Assembly (NCBI GenBank): GCA_050246015.1
Contig: JBFWWU010000002.1
Coordinates: forward strand, 124,001-188,000
Reading direction: 5' to 3'
Source of the DNA: JTS-AC122 sp050246015
GTDB taxonomy: Bacteria > Planctomycetota > Phycisphaerae > Phycisphaerales > UBA1924
Length of the DNA stretch: 64,000 nt
A program made the translations under genes and the position numbers. Each line of letters starts with the position of its first letter. Position 1 is the first letter of the stretch. Below the pieces are notes generated by a model. The model made no database searches and was not told where the DNA came from. It saw nothing but the letters and a program-made list of their open reading frames with translations. Shown here one piece after another: positions 1 to 9,264 of this stretch.

Positions 1-2
1 GA

Positions 3-1163
3 CCCGCGCCCGCCGCCGCCCCCGACGAAGGGTTAGACATCATCGCCGGGCTCGGTCCGGCCCGTGAAGGCGAACGGGTCGTCGGCCCCGACGGAGACGA
101 CGCGCCCAATCGCGTCGTCTTCGAACTCCAGCGCGATCTGAACAAACGCCTCGACAAGTACCTCACCGACCGCATCCCCTTCATGAGTCGCTCGCAACTC
201 CAGCGCCTCATCGACGAAGGCGGCGTGACGGTCAACGCCCGAACGCCCAAGGCGTCCACGCTCCTGCGAAAGGGCGACCGCGTCGAGGTCTTTGTCCCGC
301 CCCCGCCTTCGTCCGAGGTCCTCCCCGAAGACATTCCCCTGCACGTGCTCTACGAGGACGATTTCCTCATCGTGCTCAACAAGCAGGCCGACATCATCGT
401 CCACCCGGCTCGCTCCCACAACAAGGGAACGATGATCAACGCCCTGGCCCATCACTTCAAGCACCGCACCGGCGGCGGCCTGTCCAAGGTCGGTCAGGAG
501 TTCGCCCGCCCGGGCGTCGTGCACCGCCTCGACCGCAACACCACCGGCGTCATCGTCTTCGCGAAGAACGACGAAGCCCACTGGAAACTCGGGCTCCAGT
601 TCGAGCACCGCAGAGTGGACAAACGCTACGTCGCCGTCACCCACGGGCACGTCCACCCGCCGATCGACTCCATCGACTTCCCGATCGGCCCCCACCCCTC
701 CAGAGAAAAAGGCTACCGCGAAAAGTACGTCGTGCGACACGACGAACTCGGGAAGCCCTCCCTCACCATCTGCCGAGTGATGGCGCACCTGGGCTCCGCA
801 GCCGCCCTGAGCGCGCCGCGCACACTCTCCATCGTCGAACTTGAACTCAAGACCGGGCGCACACACCAGATCCGCGTGCACCTCTCACACCTGGGCTTCC
901 CGATCGTCGGTGACGACATGTACGGCGGGCGCCCCATTCAATTTTCCGAGGCCGCACCGGCCTTCGCCCGGCAGGCCCTCCACGCCGCGATGCTCCGCTT
1001 CGAACATCCTATCACCGCTGAGCCGATGATGTTCACGGCTCCTCTTCCGGCGGACCTGCGGGCGCTCATCGCGTCGATCGGGCAGCAACACGCCGCGACG
1101 CGCTTCTCCCCTCCCGGGTTGACACTCTCCCTGGAGCGGTTGCTGAACGAGTCGATCCGTTAA
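3..1163 (+). CDS. RluA-family 23S rRNA/tRNA pseudouridine synthase, 5' end outside the window
   Basis: Isomerises specific uridines in structured RNA to pseudouridine. The reading frame is open to the left edge, so the gene starts upstream. The first internal ATG (183) would cut the S4 RNA-binding domain, whose beginning (RLDKYLTDRIP) is encoded at about 150-182, so it is not the true start. The S4 domain is followed by the catalytic domain with HRLDRNTTG at nt 522-548 (catalytic Asp codon 531-533) and the late family motif GRTHQIRVHLSHLGFPIVGD from nt 855. The visible part is 386 residues; the region before the S4 domain is acidic and Pro/Ala-rich. RluD/RluC/RluA subtype cannot be settled by eye. 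A second, fused RluA-type enzyme lies at 60339-62498. Confidence 0.9.
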   Translation, partial: PAPAAAPDEGLDIIAGLGPAREGERVVGPDGDDAPNRVVFELQRDLNKRLDKYLTDRIPFMSRSQLQRLIDEGGVTVNARTPKASTLLRKGDRVEVFVPPPPSSEVLPEDIPLHVLYEDDFLIVLNKQADIIVHPARSHNKGTMINALAHHFKHRTGGGLSKVGQEFARPGVVHRLDRNTTGVIVFAKNDEAHWKLGLQFEHRRVDKRYVAVTHGHVHPPIDSIDFPIGPHPSREKGYREKYVVRHDELGKPSLTICRVMAHLGSAAALSAPRTLSIVELELKTGRTHQIRVHLSHLGFPIVGDDMYGGRPIQFSEAAPAFARQALHAAMLRFEHPITAEPMMFTAPLPADLRALIASIGQQHAATRFSPPGLTLSLERLLNESIR

Positions 1164-1504
1164 TATGGCGAATGGCGGGCCCCTCATCCCCTTCGGCACG
1201 CCGCCACACTGCCAACAGCTTACCAAAGTTAACATCCTGAGGTCAGGAACTCGTTGGAATGTTTACTCATTGGTTGCGTGTGTTTGAAATATCGGTTATC
1301 TTCTTAATGTTGCGTCGTGGGCGAGGAGCGAGAGAATCTCACCCCGACAACCGAATCCGGATCCGTGCGGAACCAGCCGCGCGATGATCTTTTGTCATGT
1401 GCCGGCGGTGCCAATCAACACCGCCGCATGTGCTCTGCGCTTCTCGCCTGAGTGTTTCATGCGGTTGTTCAGCGCAGGTCCACAGTTGTCGTGAGGAGAG
1501 AGAG
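1164..1504. other. Intergenic region, 341 nt
   Basis: Separates the pseudouridine synthase from the PEP-CTERM-type gene. It is more AT-rich around 1245-1310 than its surroundings, as expected for a promoter and leader of the downstream gene, but no convincing -35/-10 pair could be assigned. No RNA gene or repeat was recognised. Confidence 0.4.
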
Positions 1505-2041
1505 ATGAAAGCGTTGCATGTGTTAGCGGCGATCGGAATCGCCAGCCTGGCCACCGCGGCCAGCGCCCAGAACTGGAACGAGATCATCGACGCGCCGTTC
1601 TGCCCGCATCCCACCGGGCAGCCGACTGTCGGCGTCGGTGCGCTGCTGACGATCAGCGGCTTCGGCGAGTTTACGCCCGGCACGTCCACGTACGACGCCG
1701 ACCTGTACTGCGTCCACATCGATGGGCAGTTCACGGCCTCCACGATCGGTGGAGCGACCTGGGACACCATGCTCGCGCTATACACCCCCAACTGCACGAC
1801 GCAGCTCGCCTTCAATGACGATACGGGCGGCCTTCAGTCCTTCATCTCCGGCACGGTCGCGCCGGGCGACTACATTCTCGCCATTTCCCGCTTCTCCAAC
1901 TTCGCCTTCGACGGGCCGGGAAACGGCGCCAACCCCTATCGGATCGACCTCACGGGCATGTCGTATTGCCAGGTCCCGGCACCGGGCGCCGCCGCGCTGC
2001 TCGGTCTGGGCGGGCTCGTCGCGGTCCGCCGACGGCGCTAA
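1505..2041 (+). CDS. Exported protein with PEP-CTERM-type sorting tail
   Basis: A 178-residue secreted protein of unknown function. It starts with a typical signal peptide (MKALHVLAAIG...ATAASAQ) and ends with VPAPGAAALLGLGGLVAVRR followed by more Arg, the planctomycete form of the PEP-CTERM signal: a short motif, a hydrophobic helix and a basic cluster that lets a sorting enzyme anchor or process the protein. The mature part is acidic and contains four Cys, with a segment (about 60-130) that looks like a pre-peptidase C-terminal (PPC) beta-sandwich: DLYCVHIDG, LALYTPNC, GDYILAISRF. The start at 1505 is chosen because GAGGAGAG (1493-1500) lies just upstream and the signal peptide begins there. 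A strong hairpin terminator follows at 2093-2115. Exosortase is not in this window. Confidence 0.8.
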   Translation: MKALHVLAAIGIASLATAASAQNWNEIIDAPFCPHPTGQPTVGVGALLTISGFGEFTPGTSTYDADLYCVHIDGQFTASTIGGATWDTMLALYTPNCTTQLAFNDDTGGLQSFISGTVAPGDYILAISRFSNFAFDGPGNGANPYRIDLTGMSYCQVPAPGAAALLGLGGLVAVRRRR

Positions 2042-2092
2042 GCCGGCGAGACCGTTTGCTCCCGAGCCCTGATCATCTAACTCACACACGCG

Positions 2093-2115
2093 CGGCCCCG
2101 GATTTTCCGGGGCCG
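2093..2115 (+). terminator. Hairpin terminator after the PEP-CTERM-type gene
   Basis: Perfect 10-bp GC-rich stem (CGGCCCCGGA at 2093-2102 and TCCGGGGCCG at 2106-2115) with a TTT loop, followed by a weak T-rich stretch (CTTTTG at 2121-2126). The position, 50 nt after the stop codon, fits intrinsic termination. Confidence 0.75.
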
Positions 2116-2174
2116 TGCTGCTTTTGTCCTCTTGACGTCACCAACCAACTCGCCCGCGGGCTGGGACATGTACG

Positions 2175-2714
2175 TCACGCCCCTGGAGCGGAGCGGCGAA
2201 CCAGCAGATCCTCGGGCTTGAGGCCAATCTGCGCCAGGACAATGTCGTTCCCACACTCCGGGCATCGCACCTGCCCATCGGAGGTCGGTAGACCCAGCAG
2301 ACTGAACTTGCACTGAGTGCACCGGGCCAGGTGGATGCGGGCGAAGATCGCCCGGCGCAGCAGCCAGTCCCGCAGAACCAGCGAACTCATGCACGCCGCC
2401 ACGGGGCCGCCGATGATGAGCCCCGCGAGCAGGACCAGGTCGCCGGTCTCGCTCAGGAGCACTCTGCCTGGCCCCGTCCCACCCACAAACCCCCCCGCGA
2501 TCCTCATCACAACGAAGTACATGATGAGGACAAACAGCCCGAGCCCGCCCACCGCGATGGCGTGCCCGCAGCCCGACTGCGTGCGGGCCGCCAGCACAAA
2601 CCGCTCGCACTCGGAGTCGGGAAACCCGTCCAGTTCCGGAAATGCACGGTACACCTTGCTCAGTGGGACACGCATCGCACAAACGATACGTGATCGCTCG
2701 CGGCGGAGTTTCAT
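2175..2714 (-). CDS. Membrane protein with C-terminal zinc ribbon
   Basis: A 179-residue protein of unknown function. Two hydrophobic segments (about residues 53-75 and 90-112) suggest two membrane helices. The C-terminus carries a rubredoxin-like zinc ribbon with the Cys pairs CTQC and CPEC separated by 16 residues. Similar ribbon-plus-membrane proteins occur elsewhere in the window (12187-12618). The start could also be the internal Met at 2675 (MRVPLSK), giving 166 residues; neither start has a clear ribosome-binding site. It lies 40 nt downstream of the lipoprotein gene on the same strand and may be co-transcribed with it. Confidence 0.6.
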   Translation of the reverse strand: MKLRRERSRIVCAMRVPLSKVYRAFPELDGFPDSECERFVLAARTQSGCGHAIAVGGLGLFVLIMYFVVMRIAGGFVGGTGPGRVLLSETGDLVLLAGLIIGGPVAACMSSLVLRDWLLRRAIFARIHLARCTQCKFSLLGLPTSDGQVRCPECGNDIVLAQIGLKPEDLLVRRSAPGA

Positions 2715-2753
2715 AACCGGTTGACTCGGTCCCGGCAGACCCCGCCCGATGCC

Positions 2754-3629
2754 TCAGCGCTCCCGGGTCGTATACACCGGCCCCGCCGGCCACCCCGCGC
2801 CCTGGGGCCGCGGCGGCTGGCTCGCCGGTGAAGCGGACGGCGACACGGGCGCGCCCCACGAGCGGGCGCTGTACTCCGTCACCACCCGGCCCCACAGCCC
2901 CTCGAACTCATCCATCAACGATGCCAGCGCTGCACCCTCCGCCCGCCGACGCGCATCGTCCACGGCCGATTCGCTCGTCCACGCGTTGGCAATCTGATTC
3001 TCTGGCTTCGAGGTCGATTCCAGCGTGCCGTAGATGTACCCGCTGCGCGTGTCCACCAGCAGCGCCGACGCCGTCGTGCGCACCTCCACCGTCTTCGATG
3101 GAAACAGACCCAGCGTCACTACGGTCAGCGGCGACGCAAAGTCGTCCTTCGAAAACCGCGTGTCGAATGTATAGATCAGCAGCATGTCCGCGTGCACGCT
3201 CGCGGCTGCCTGGCGCAGTTCGACGTCTGACTGCAGCGACGACGGGAGCAGCAGTCGGCTCATCGACGAAACGCCGGCGACCATCGGAAGCCGCGTGAGG
3301 CGTCCCAGATCCTGTTCCTGTTCGACCTCGCGCTGCGTCACGACGCTGTACCTGCCCGTGCCGTATGACGACCCGTTCCAGCAGGAATATCCCGATTCCT
3401 GCACATGCGCGATCGCCAGCCCGGCGGGGAAACTCGCCAGCGGCTGCCGGTCCATCGCCACCTGAACCCGCGGATCGGTGCCGCTCGGTCGTACCGCACG
3501 CGGCGCGCCGAACGCGCCCATGTCCGCCGGCCCGCCGGGGACCAGGTAACTGGAGCCGCAGCCGGTAAGCGGAAGGCTCGCCAGCGCGGCTAACAGGATC
3601 ATGCAGAAAATCGCGTGTGGGAATCGCAT
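2754..3629 (-). CDS. Putative lipoprotein of unknown function
   Basis: A 291-residue protein beginning with a lipoprotein signal peptide (MRFPHAIFCMILLAALASLP then LTGC lipobox), so it is probably lipid-anchored after export. The mature part includes a stretch about 150-230 (DVELRQAAASVHADMLLIYT, then VEVRTTASALLVDTRSGYIY) that resembles outer-membrane assembly-type lipoproteins in which a queried property is compared between conditions; no family could be named. The start at 3629 is preferred over the in-frame ATG at 3659 because the signal peptide begins there. It follows the VIT-VWA gene by 126 nt and precedes the zinc-ribbon gene by 40 nt on the same strand. Confidence 0.65.
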   Translation of the reverse strand: MRFPHAIFCMILLAALASLPLTGCGSSYLVPGGPADMGAFGAPRAVRPSGTDPRVQVAMDRQPLASFPAGLAIAHVQESGYSCWNGSSYGTGRYSVVTQREVEQEQDLGRLTRLPMVAGVSSMSRLLLPSSLQSDVELRQAAASVHADMLLIYTFDTRFSKDDFASPLTVVTLGLFPSKTVEVRTTASALLVDTRSGYIYGTLESTSKPENQIANAWTSESAVDDARRRAEGAALASLMDEFEGLWGRVVTEYSARSWGAPVSPSASPASQPPRPQGAGWPAGPVYTTRER

Positions 3630-3755
3630 GTGACGTTCCGATCTTTGATGATGAGGCAACCTCGCGGCCTCGCGACGGACCAGGTTGCGTGCACTGTGAA
3701 CGATTGACCACGACGTGGCCGCGGCGAGTTCGGTTCGAGTACAGCGGGGCGTCGG

Positions 3756-6143
3756 CTACCGCCCTTCCGGCACCGTGGTTTCGTACTTCACGCCCTCGGG
3801 CATGTTCACCGGCACCGCGACGCTCGTGCCGAACGAGCCTTCCGTGCGTGTCATCGAATCAACCGCCACGAACGCCGTGTATCGCGAGAGCAGCCCGTAG
3901 GCAAGCGAAAGGCTCCGAATCGCGCCCATCGCGTCGCCGGCGTCCGCCGCCGTGGCGTTCTCCGCGATGTCCGCGATCTTGCGCCGCGCCCACACCATCG
4001 CCAGCGCCGCGCCGTCCTTCGATGTGACTGCCGTGACCGGCGCCTCCGGCTCACCCCGGCGCGGTGCACGCGCCACGTCAAGCCGCACCGGCACCTCGAC
4101 GGTCCGCCGCTCACCCGCGACGGTCCCCGTCACGCGCACCGTGGTCCCATCGCCCGGGATGCCGTCGCGCATCTTGCCCGTGATGATGACCGGCCGCCCG
4201 ACAAAGAGATCCGGGAGCCGGCGCGGGAACACTTCCCCCGCATCCACCGCGAGCCCGCCCCAGTCGATGGACAGATCCGTCATCGCCGGGTGGCTGATGC
4301 GGTCCATGAACGCGTCCATGATGTCGGTGGACGAATCACCCGCCGCCACATACGCGACGCACCCGCGTCCGAGGCGCGCCATCGAGTCCATCAGGAAGCG
4401 ATTCACCGACGTGCCCACCCCGAAACTGAAGATCCTCGTCGGCCCCAGTTTCTGCTGGATCGCCCCCAGGATCTCCGCTTCGTTCCCGATGTACCCATCG
4501 GTGAGGAACGAAACGAAACGCAGCCGCGAGGGATCGTGCGGGAAATCGAGAGCCGCCTTGATCCCCTCGATCATCATCGTGCCCCCTTCACTCCGCAGCG
4601 AGCGCAGATACGCCAGCCCGCGCCGGACATTCTCCGGAGTCGCCACGATCGGCGCGGGCCCCAGCGTGTCGGCGTTGTTCGAGAACCGGATGACCTGGAA
4701 CGTATCGCTCGGCCGAAGCCGCCGAAGCGCCCGCTCGATGGCGTGCTTCGCCTGGCTCAGCGGCTCCCCGCTCATGCTCCCCGAGCAGTCCAGCACGAAG
4801 ACCATCTCAAGCGGCTGGCGCGACAGGCCCGTCAGAGCATCCGGCGGGACGAGCATCAGCGAAAAGTGCGTGCCCTTCTCCCCGGTCGCGGCCAGAAACG
4901 CCGATCGAACGCCCTCGCCCGCGAGCGAGTACCGCAGCACAAAGTCCTTGTTGGGAATCGAATCGAACCGGCTCAGCCGGACCTCGACGCTGGAGCCGTC
5001 GCGCCGCGTCTCGATGACGTGGCTCTTGCACACCACATCCCCGATCATCGCCCCGCCGGCCTCGATGCTCAGCCCGAGTGTGATGTCATGCCCGCTTCGC
5101 TCGCCGGGGCGAAGATACTGCACCTCGGTCCGTTGCCCCGACGATCCGTACGCGCCGCGCGCCACCGCCCCGACGCCGTCCGCCGGCGGCGACCCGCCCG
5201 GCAACCCCCCGCCACCGCTCCCGTTCACCACGCCCGCGCGCAGGTCGGGATCGTCGTTGTCGGTGCCCGGTGTGCCGCCGGGTGATGATTGAGGAGGATT
5301 GAACCGCGGGCCCACCACCATCGGGAAGACAAACTCGTACGCCCCGTCCACATACGCCAGCGTCGAGTAGTACGTGATCGTGATGTCAATCGACTTGCCC
5401 GGCTCGATGTTCGCCACCTTCTGCGTGAAGATGTTGGGCCGCTCCTCGGTCAGCAGCGACGCGGTGTACCCCTGGCTCCGGGCCTCGTTGTAGATCTTCT
5501 CCGCCGCCTCCCGCTCGCGGATGATCCCGCGGATCGTGCGGTCGCCGACGGTCATGAGGAAATCGTTGACAGCGGCGTTCTCCGGCAACGGGAAGACATA
5601 CACCGCCTCGATCTTGCCGCTGAAGGGATTGTGGAACTGCTGCGTCACCGTGACGCTCGACAGGTAGCCGTCGATCGAACCTCGCACGTCCGTGTGCTTG
5701 AGGGGAACCGGGACGATGGTCTCCGCGCCGTTCGTATTCGCCGCATCGGGGAGCGTCGTCACCAGCGCCCCGCAGCCCGGGACGTCGTCGGTCGTCGCCC
5801 GCGGTCGGCCACGCGACCCTTCGCCGGGGCGCTGGATGATCCAGAGTTCCTCGCTGCGCGCGGGCAGCGCGGAGGCGTCGGCGAGTTGTTCTCTCACGAC
5901 GCCCCGTTCGCCCGCCGGCTTGCTCTCCGGGAACATCCGTCCCAGGGCCGGAATGTCCCCAAGCAACGGGACCGCGGAGGTGTCCCCATCAGGGGCGAAT
6001 CCCGCGGCGGGCGCGGGCGCCGCCGCTCCCCGCTCGCTGCTCAGTGAACTCTTCGAACTGCACGCCGGCAACACCATGCCCACCGCCGCCGACATCAACC
6101 CCGCCGCAAGCACCACCAGCAATACGACATCCCATCGCTTCAT
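3756..6143 (-). CDS. VIT and von Willebrand factor A domain protein
   Basis: A 795-residue exported or membrane-anchored protein related to inter-alpha-trypsin inhibitor heavy chains. The N-terminus has one hydrophobic segment (residues 5-27) ending in LPAC, a plausible but non-ideal lipobox. A VIT domain lies around residues 140-285 (VTVTQQFHNPF, AVYVFPLPENA, IREREAAEKIYNEA). A Gly/Pro-rich linker follows, then a VWA domain with an intact metal-binding MIDAS start DCSGSMS (Asp452), a later GGT motif and LTDG. In other organisms VIT-VWA proteins mediate matrix or ligand binding. The start overlaps the preceding gene by 4 nt (ATGA), indicating translational coupling with 6140-6796. Function here is unknown. 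Confidence 0.85.
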   Translation of the reverse strand: MKRWDVVLLVVLAAGLMSAAVGMVLPACSSKSSLSSERGAAAPAPAAGFAPDGDTSAVPLLGDIPALGRMFPESKPAGERGVVREQLADASALPARSEELWIIQRPGEGSRGRPRATTDDVPGCGALVTTLPDAANTNGAETIVPVPLKHTDVRGSIDGYLSSVTVTQQFHNPFSGKIEAVYVFPLPENAAVNDFLMTVGDRTIRGIIREREAAEKIYNEARSQGYTASLLTEERPNIFTQKVANIEPGKSIDITITYYSTLAYVDGAYEFVFPMVVGPRFNPPQSSPGGTPGTDNDDPDLRAGVVNGSGGGGLPGGSPPADGVGAVARGAYGSSGQRTEVQYLRPGERSGHDITLGLSIEAGGAMIGDVVCKSHVIETRRDGSSVEVRLSRFDSIPNKDFVLRYSLAGEGVRSAFLAATGEKGTHFSLMLVPPDALTGLSRQPLEMVFVLDCSGSMSGEPLSQAKHAIERALRRLRPSDTFQVIRFSNNADTLGPAPIVATPENVRRGLAYLRSLRSEGGTMMIEGIKAALDFPHDPSRLRFVSFLTDGYIGNEAEILGAIQQKLGPTRIFSFGVGTSVNRFLMDSMARLGRGCVAYVAAGDSSTDIMDAFMDRISHPAMTDLSIDWGGLAVDAGEVFPRRLPDLFVGRPVIITGKMRDGIPGDGTTVRVTGTVAGERRTVEVPVRLDVARAPRRGEPEAPVTAVTSKDGAALAMVWARRKIADIAENATAADAGDAMGAIRSLSLAYGLLSRYTAFVAVDSMTRTEGSFGTSVAVPVNMPEGVKYETTVPEGR

Positions 6144-6796
6144 TTCGATCCTCCTGGCACAACGTCAAACGCCGCCGGCATCCGCGTCCCATCCGCCCGC
6201 CCCGCCGCGATCACCCGCACGCGGTACGTCGGCTTCACCATCGGTTGATCGTCCCCCGGCTCGCGCGCCGACTCGATCTGCACGTGCAGCCGCGCCACCC
6301 GCACTCGACCCGTCGGCAACCTCTCCGCCCCCAGCGACGTGTACGCCGCGATCACGATCCGATCCCGCGACAGCGCCTCGGGGTCGTACACCGGCGGCGC
6401 GGCGAACGCAACCCCTTTCCCCTCGCTCGCGCTGGCATCGCCCCCTTCAACCCCCACCAGCACGACCTTCCCGCTCCCGCCCGGCACCTCCGCGATCACT
6501 TCCACCTGGTACGCACCCAGCCCCTCGGTCCCGCTGTCGGCGAAAAGATCGACGTGCTCGAAGCGCACCGGCTCGGCAGCGCCGGCTTCGAGAGATGATC
6601 CCGTCGCGGTGGTGGTCGCCGTGATCGAAGCGGCCCCGATCATGCAGAGCATGAGAGAACACGCGACCGCCAGGCATGCCGAGCGAACCCACCACGCGCC
6701 CGCAGCTGAGCCCACTCGCGCAAGCGATGGGTCTCGTCGTGACGGTGGCGAGCCCCACGGCCGCAGGCTCGCGGACCTCCGCTCAGACATCCTCAT
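6140..6796 (-). CDS. Exported protein of unknown function in the VIT-VWA operon
   Basis: A 218-residue protein with a long Arg-rich N-terminus and one hydrophobic segment (about 35-60), consistent with a signal anchor. The remaining part is beta-rich with two conserved-looking strands (AYQVEVIAEVPGG and TYRVRVIAAGRADGT) and no recognised family. Both ends overlap neighbours by 4 nt: its start overlaps the stop of the dockerin-like gene and its stop overlaps the start of the VIT-VWA gene. This makes it a coupled component of that operon. A later Met might be the real start, but the coupling argues for 6796. Confidence 0.6.
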   Translation of the reverse strand: MRMSERRSASLRPWGSPPSRRDPSLARVGSAAGAWWVRSACLAVACSLMLCMIGAASITATTTATGSSLEAGAAEPVRFEHVDLFADSGTEGLGAYQVEVIAEVPGGSGKVVLVGVEGGDASASEGKGVAFAAPPVYDPEALSRDRIVIAAYTSLGAERLPTGRVRVARLHVQIESAREPGDDQPMVKPTYRVRVIAAGRADGTRMPAAFDVVPGGSK

Positions 6797-7425
6797 CCCG
6801 CACCCCCATTCCGATTGACCGCCACCACCTGCTGCGCGATCGATATCGCGTCGGCATCGCTGACGACTCCGTCTCCATTAATGTCCCATTCCGGCCGCGT
6901 ACCCCCAGCCCGCGAACTCGACCCCGCGTCCTCCCGGGGGCCGGTGTAATGAAGCAAGAAGGCCAGCCGCTGCGCATCGAGGATGTCCACGACACCGTCA
7001 CCGTTGATGTCGCCGCGGATCGGTACGCCCGGCGCCAGACCGGTCTTGGCGTTCGGCGCTCCCGTGACTCGGCCCGCCGCGCTCGGCCCCGCCGGACTGA
7101 TCGGCCCGTTCAGTCTCGGCATGATGAGCAGTCCCGTCAGCACCAGCACCGCCGCCACTCCCGACACCGATATCCACCGGATCGCGGCCAGTCGCCGCCG
7201 CCGCACCTCACGGTCCACCATCCGCCCGCCGTCGTGCACACGAGCGGTGCCCAACTCCGTCATGCGATGCCGGGCTAGCAGCCGAATCCGTTCATCGAGT
7301 TCTCCGGGCACCCCCCCGAGCACGTCCGCCGGCGCGCCCTGCACGCGCTGGAGATCCCGCGCCAGCGCCGCCGGCACGCGCGGCTCGGATTCGGCAGGGT
7401 TGTGTTCGATCTCTTCGTGAGACAT
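6793..7425 (-). CDS. Membrane-anchored protein with dockerin-like calcium-binding repeats
   Basis: A 210-residue protein. The N-terminal 70 residues are hydrophilic and presumably cytoplasmic, then a single membrane helix (about 82-105), then an extracellular part with two EF-hand-like dockerin repeats, each starting DINGDGVV. Dockerin repeats bind calcium and, in cellulosomes, dock to cohesins; in planctomycetes such proteins are common without a known partner. It is the first gene of a three-gene set with 4-nt overlaps. The ATG at 7425 is chosen because GGAG lies about 9 nt upstream; an in-frame GTG one codon earlier is possible. Confidence 0.7.
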   Translation of the reverse strand: MSHEEIEHNPAESEPRVPAALARDLQRVQGAPADVLGGVPGELDERIRLLARHRMTELGTARVHDGGRMVDREVRRRRLAAIRWISVSGVAAVLVLTGLLIMPRLNGPISPAGPSAAGRVTGAPNAKTGLAPGVPIRGDINGDGVVDILDAQRLAFLLHYTGPREDAGSSSRAGGTRPEWDINGDGVVSDADAISIAQQVVAVNRNGGAG

Positions 7426-7634
7426 CACATGGACTCCACCATCGCAAGCGCGCGACGCCTCAAAAGGTTCATCTTCTCTACCGAAAATTCCCCGCGCCAG
7501 TCTCTCAGCCCCGAATCACCGCGCCCCGGCACTGGCCAATCCCCCGCTTCGACGCTACCCTATCGCCCCCTCAGGGCCCCCACGCCGACGCCTCGGCGCT
7601 CGAGGCCCCTTGAGATTGACAGGAACCCTGCCAC

Positions 7635-9074
7635 ATGGCTAACGTCGGCACCATCAACCAGGTCATCGGCTCCACCTTCGACGCCCAGTTCTCCGAGGAA
7701 AGCCTCCCGGCGATCTACAACGCCCTCAGCGTCGAACAGGACACCCCCTTTGGCCGTCTCAAACTCACCGGCGAAGTCCAGCAGCACCTCGGCGGCGGCC
7801 GCGTCCGCGCCGTCGCCCTCGGTTCAACCGACGGCCTGCAACGCGGCATGCCCTGCGTCGATCAGGGCGCGCCCGTCTCCGTACCCGTCGGCGAGCCCGT
7901 CCTCGGCCGCGTCTTCAATCTCCTGGGTGAACCGATCGACAAAAAGCCTGCTCCGCCAATCACCAAGCGCATGCCCATCCACCGCGCGCCCCCGGAGTTC
8001 GCCTCCCTCAACCCAAACACCGAAATCCTCGAAACCGGCATCAAGGTCGTCGACCTCCTCTGCCCCTTCGTCCGCGGCGGCAAGATCGGCCTCTTCGGCG
8101 GCGCCGGCGTCGGTAAAACCGTCGTCATCCAGGAAATGATCGCCCGCGTCGCCCGTAACTTCGGCGGCTACTCCGTCTTCGCCGGCGTCGGCGAGCGAAC
8201 CCGCGAAGGAAACGACCTCTGGCGCGAAATGGGCGAAGCCGAGTACATCGACGCTCAGGGAAACAAGGCTCACGTCCTCGACAAGGTCGCGATGGTCTTC
8301 GGCCAGATGAACGAGCCCCCGGGTTCTCGTCTGCGAGTCGCCCTCTCCGCCCTCACCATGGCCGAAGAGTTCCGCGACGCCTCGGGCAAGGAAACCCTGA
8401 TGTTCGTCGACAATGTCTTCCGCTTCACGCAGGCCGGATCGGAAGTCTCCGCCCTCCTGGGCCGAATGCCCAGCGCCGTCGGTTACCAGCCCACCCTCTC
8501 CACCGAGATGGGCCAACTCCAGGAACGCATCACCTCCACCAGCAAGGGCGCCATCACCTCCGTCCAAGCCATCTACGTCCCCGCCGACGACCTCACCGAC
8601 CCGGCCCCCGCCACCGCCTTCAGCCACCTTGACGCCTTCGTCGTGCTCTCCCGCGGCATCGCCGAGAAGGGCATCTACCCCGCCGTCGATCCCCTGGCCT
8701 CCACCTCCCGGATCCTCTCCGCCGACATCCTCGGCGAGCGCCACTACAAAGTCTCCCGCCGTGTCCAGTCCATCCTCCAGCGCTACAAGGAACTCCAGGA
8801 CATCATCGCCATCCTCGGCGTTGACGAACTCTCCCAGGAAGACAAGCAGGTCGTCAATCGCGCCCGCAAGATCGAACGCTTCCTCTCCCAGCCCTTCTAC
8901 GTCGCCGAGGTTTTCACCGGCCTCCCCGGCGTCACCAGCCCCCTCGAGCAGACCATCGACTCCTTCGAGCGCCTCTGCAACGGCGAGGGCGACGACCTCC
9001 CAGAAGGCGCCTTCATGTACGTCGGCACCCTCGACGACGCAAAGAAGAAGGCCGAGAAGATGAAGGCCGGCTGA
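7635..9074 (+). CDS. atpD: F1F0 ATP synthase subunit beta
   Basis: Catalytic subunit of the F1 rotary motor, hydrolysing or synthesising ATP at the membrane-facing complex. The length (479 residues) is normal. It has an intact Walker A (GGAGVGKT), the catalytic region GERTREGNDLW, the arginine-containing STSKGAITSVQAIYVPADD segment and the DELSQEDK motif typical of beta subunits. The start is ATG at 7635. Unusually, it stands alone: the divergent gene upstream is a dockerin-like protein, and the gene downstream is CsbD-like. No atpA, atpG or atpC is adjacent. A good intrinsic terminator follows at 9127-9154, so it is probably a single-gene transcript. Confidence 0.97.
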   Translation: MANVGTINQVIGSTFDAQFSEESLPAIYNALSVEQDTPFGRLKLTGEVQQHLGGGRVRAVALGSTDGLQRGMPCVDQGAPVSVPVGEPVLGRVFNLLGEPIDKKPAPPITKRMPIHRAPPEFASLNPNTEILETGIKVVDLLCPFVRGGKIGLFGGAGVGKTVVIQEMIARVARNFGGYSVFAGVGERTREGNDLWREMGEAEYIDAQGNKAHVLDKVAMVFGQMNEPPGSRLRVALSALTMAEEFRDASGKETLMFVDNVFRFTQAGSEVSALLGRMPSAVGYQPTLSTEMGQLQERITSTSKGAITSVQAIYVPADDLTDPAPATAFSHLDAFVVLSRGIAEKGIYPAVDPLASTSRILSADILGERHYKVSRRVQSILQRYKELQDIIAILGVDELSQEDKQVVNRARKIERFLSQPFYVAEVFTGLPGVTSPLEQTIDSFERLCNGEGDDLPEGAFMYVGTLDDAKKKAEKMKAG

Positions 9075-9126
9075 GCCCTTCGCTCAGGACCACCCGACCG
9101 TCAATCGACCAAACCACTGCACCGGC

Positions 9127-9154
9127 CACGCGGAGCCTTCCGCGTGCCTTTTTT
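9127..9154 (+). terminator. Intrinsic terminator of atpD
   Basis: Perfect 8-bp stem (CACGCGGA at 9127-9134, TCCGCGTG at 9139-9146) with a GCCT loop, followed by CC and six T (9149-9154). Confidence 0.85.
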
Positions 9155-9264
9155 CTGCGCCACGCCCCGCTCCGCTCGCCCGCATGACTTCCTTCTCATT
9201 CTCCCTTCGCCGTCGCTTCAGAAGCCGGCCGCATCGTCGCATGGTGCAACGAAAGGAGTCTCAC

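Noticed and set aside
33..881. 282-codon open frame on the minus strand
   Set aside because: Antisense to the RluA synthase gene; composition (Val/Asp/Gly-rich) typical of a GC-rich shadow frame.
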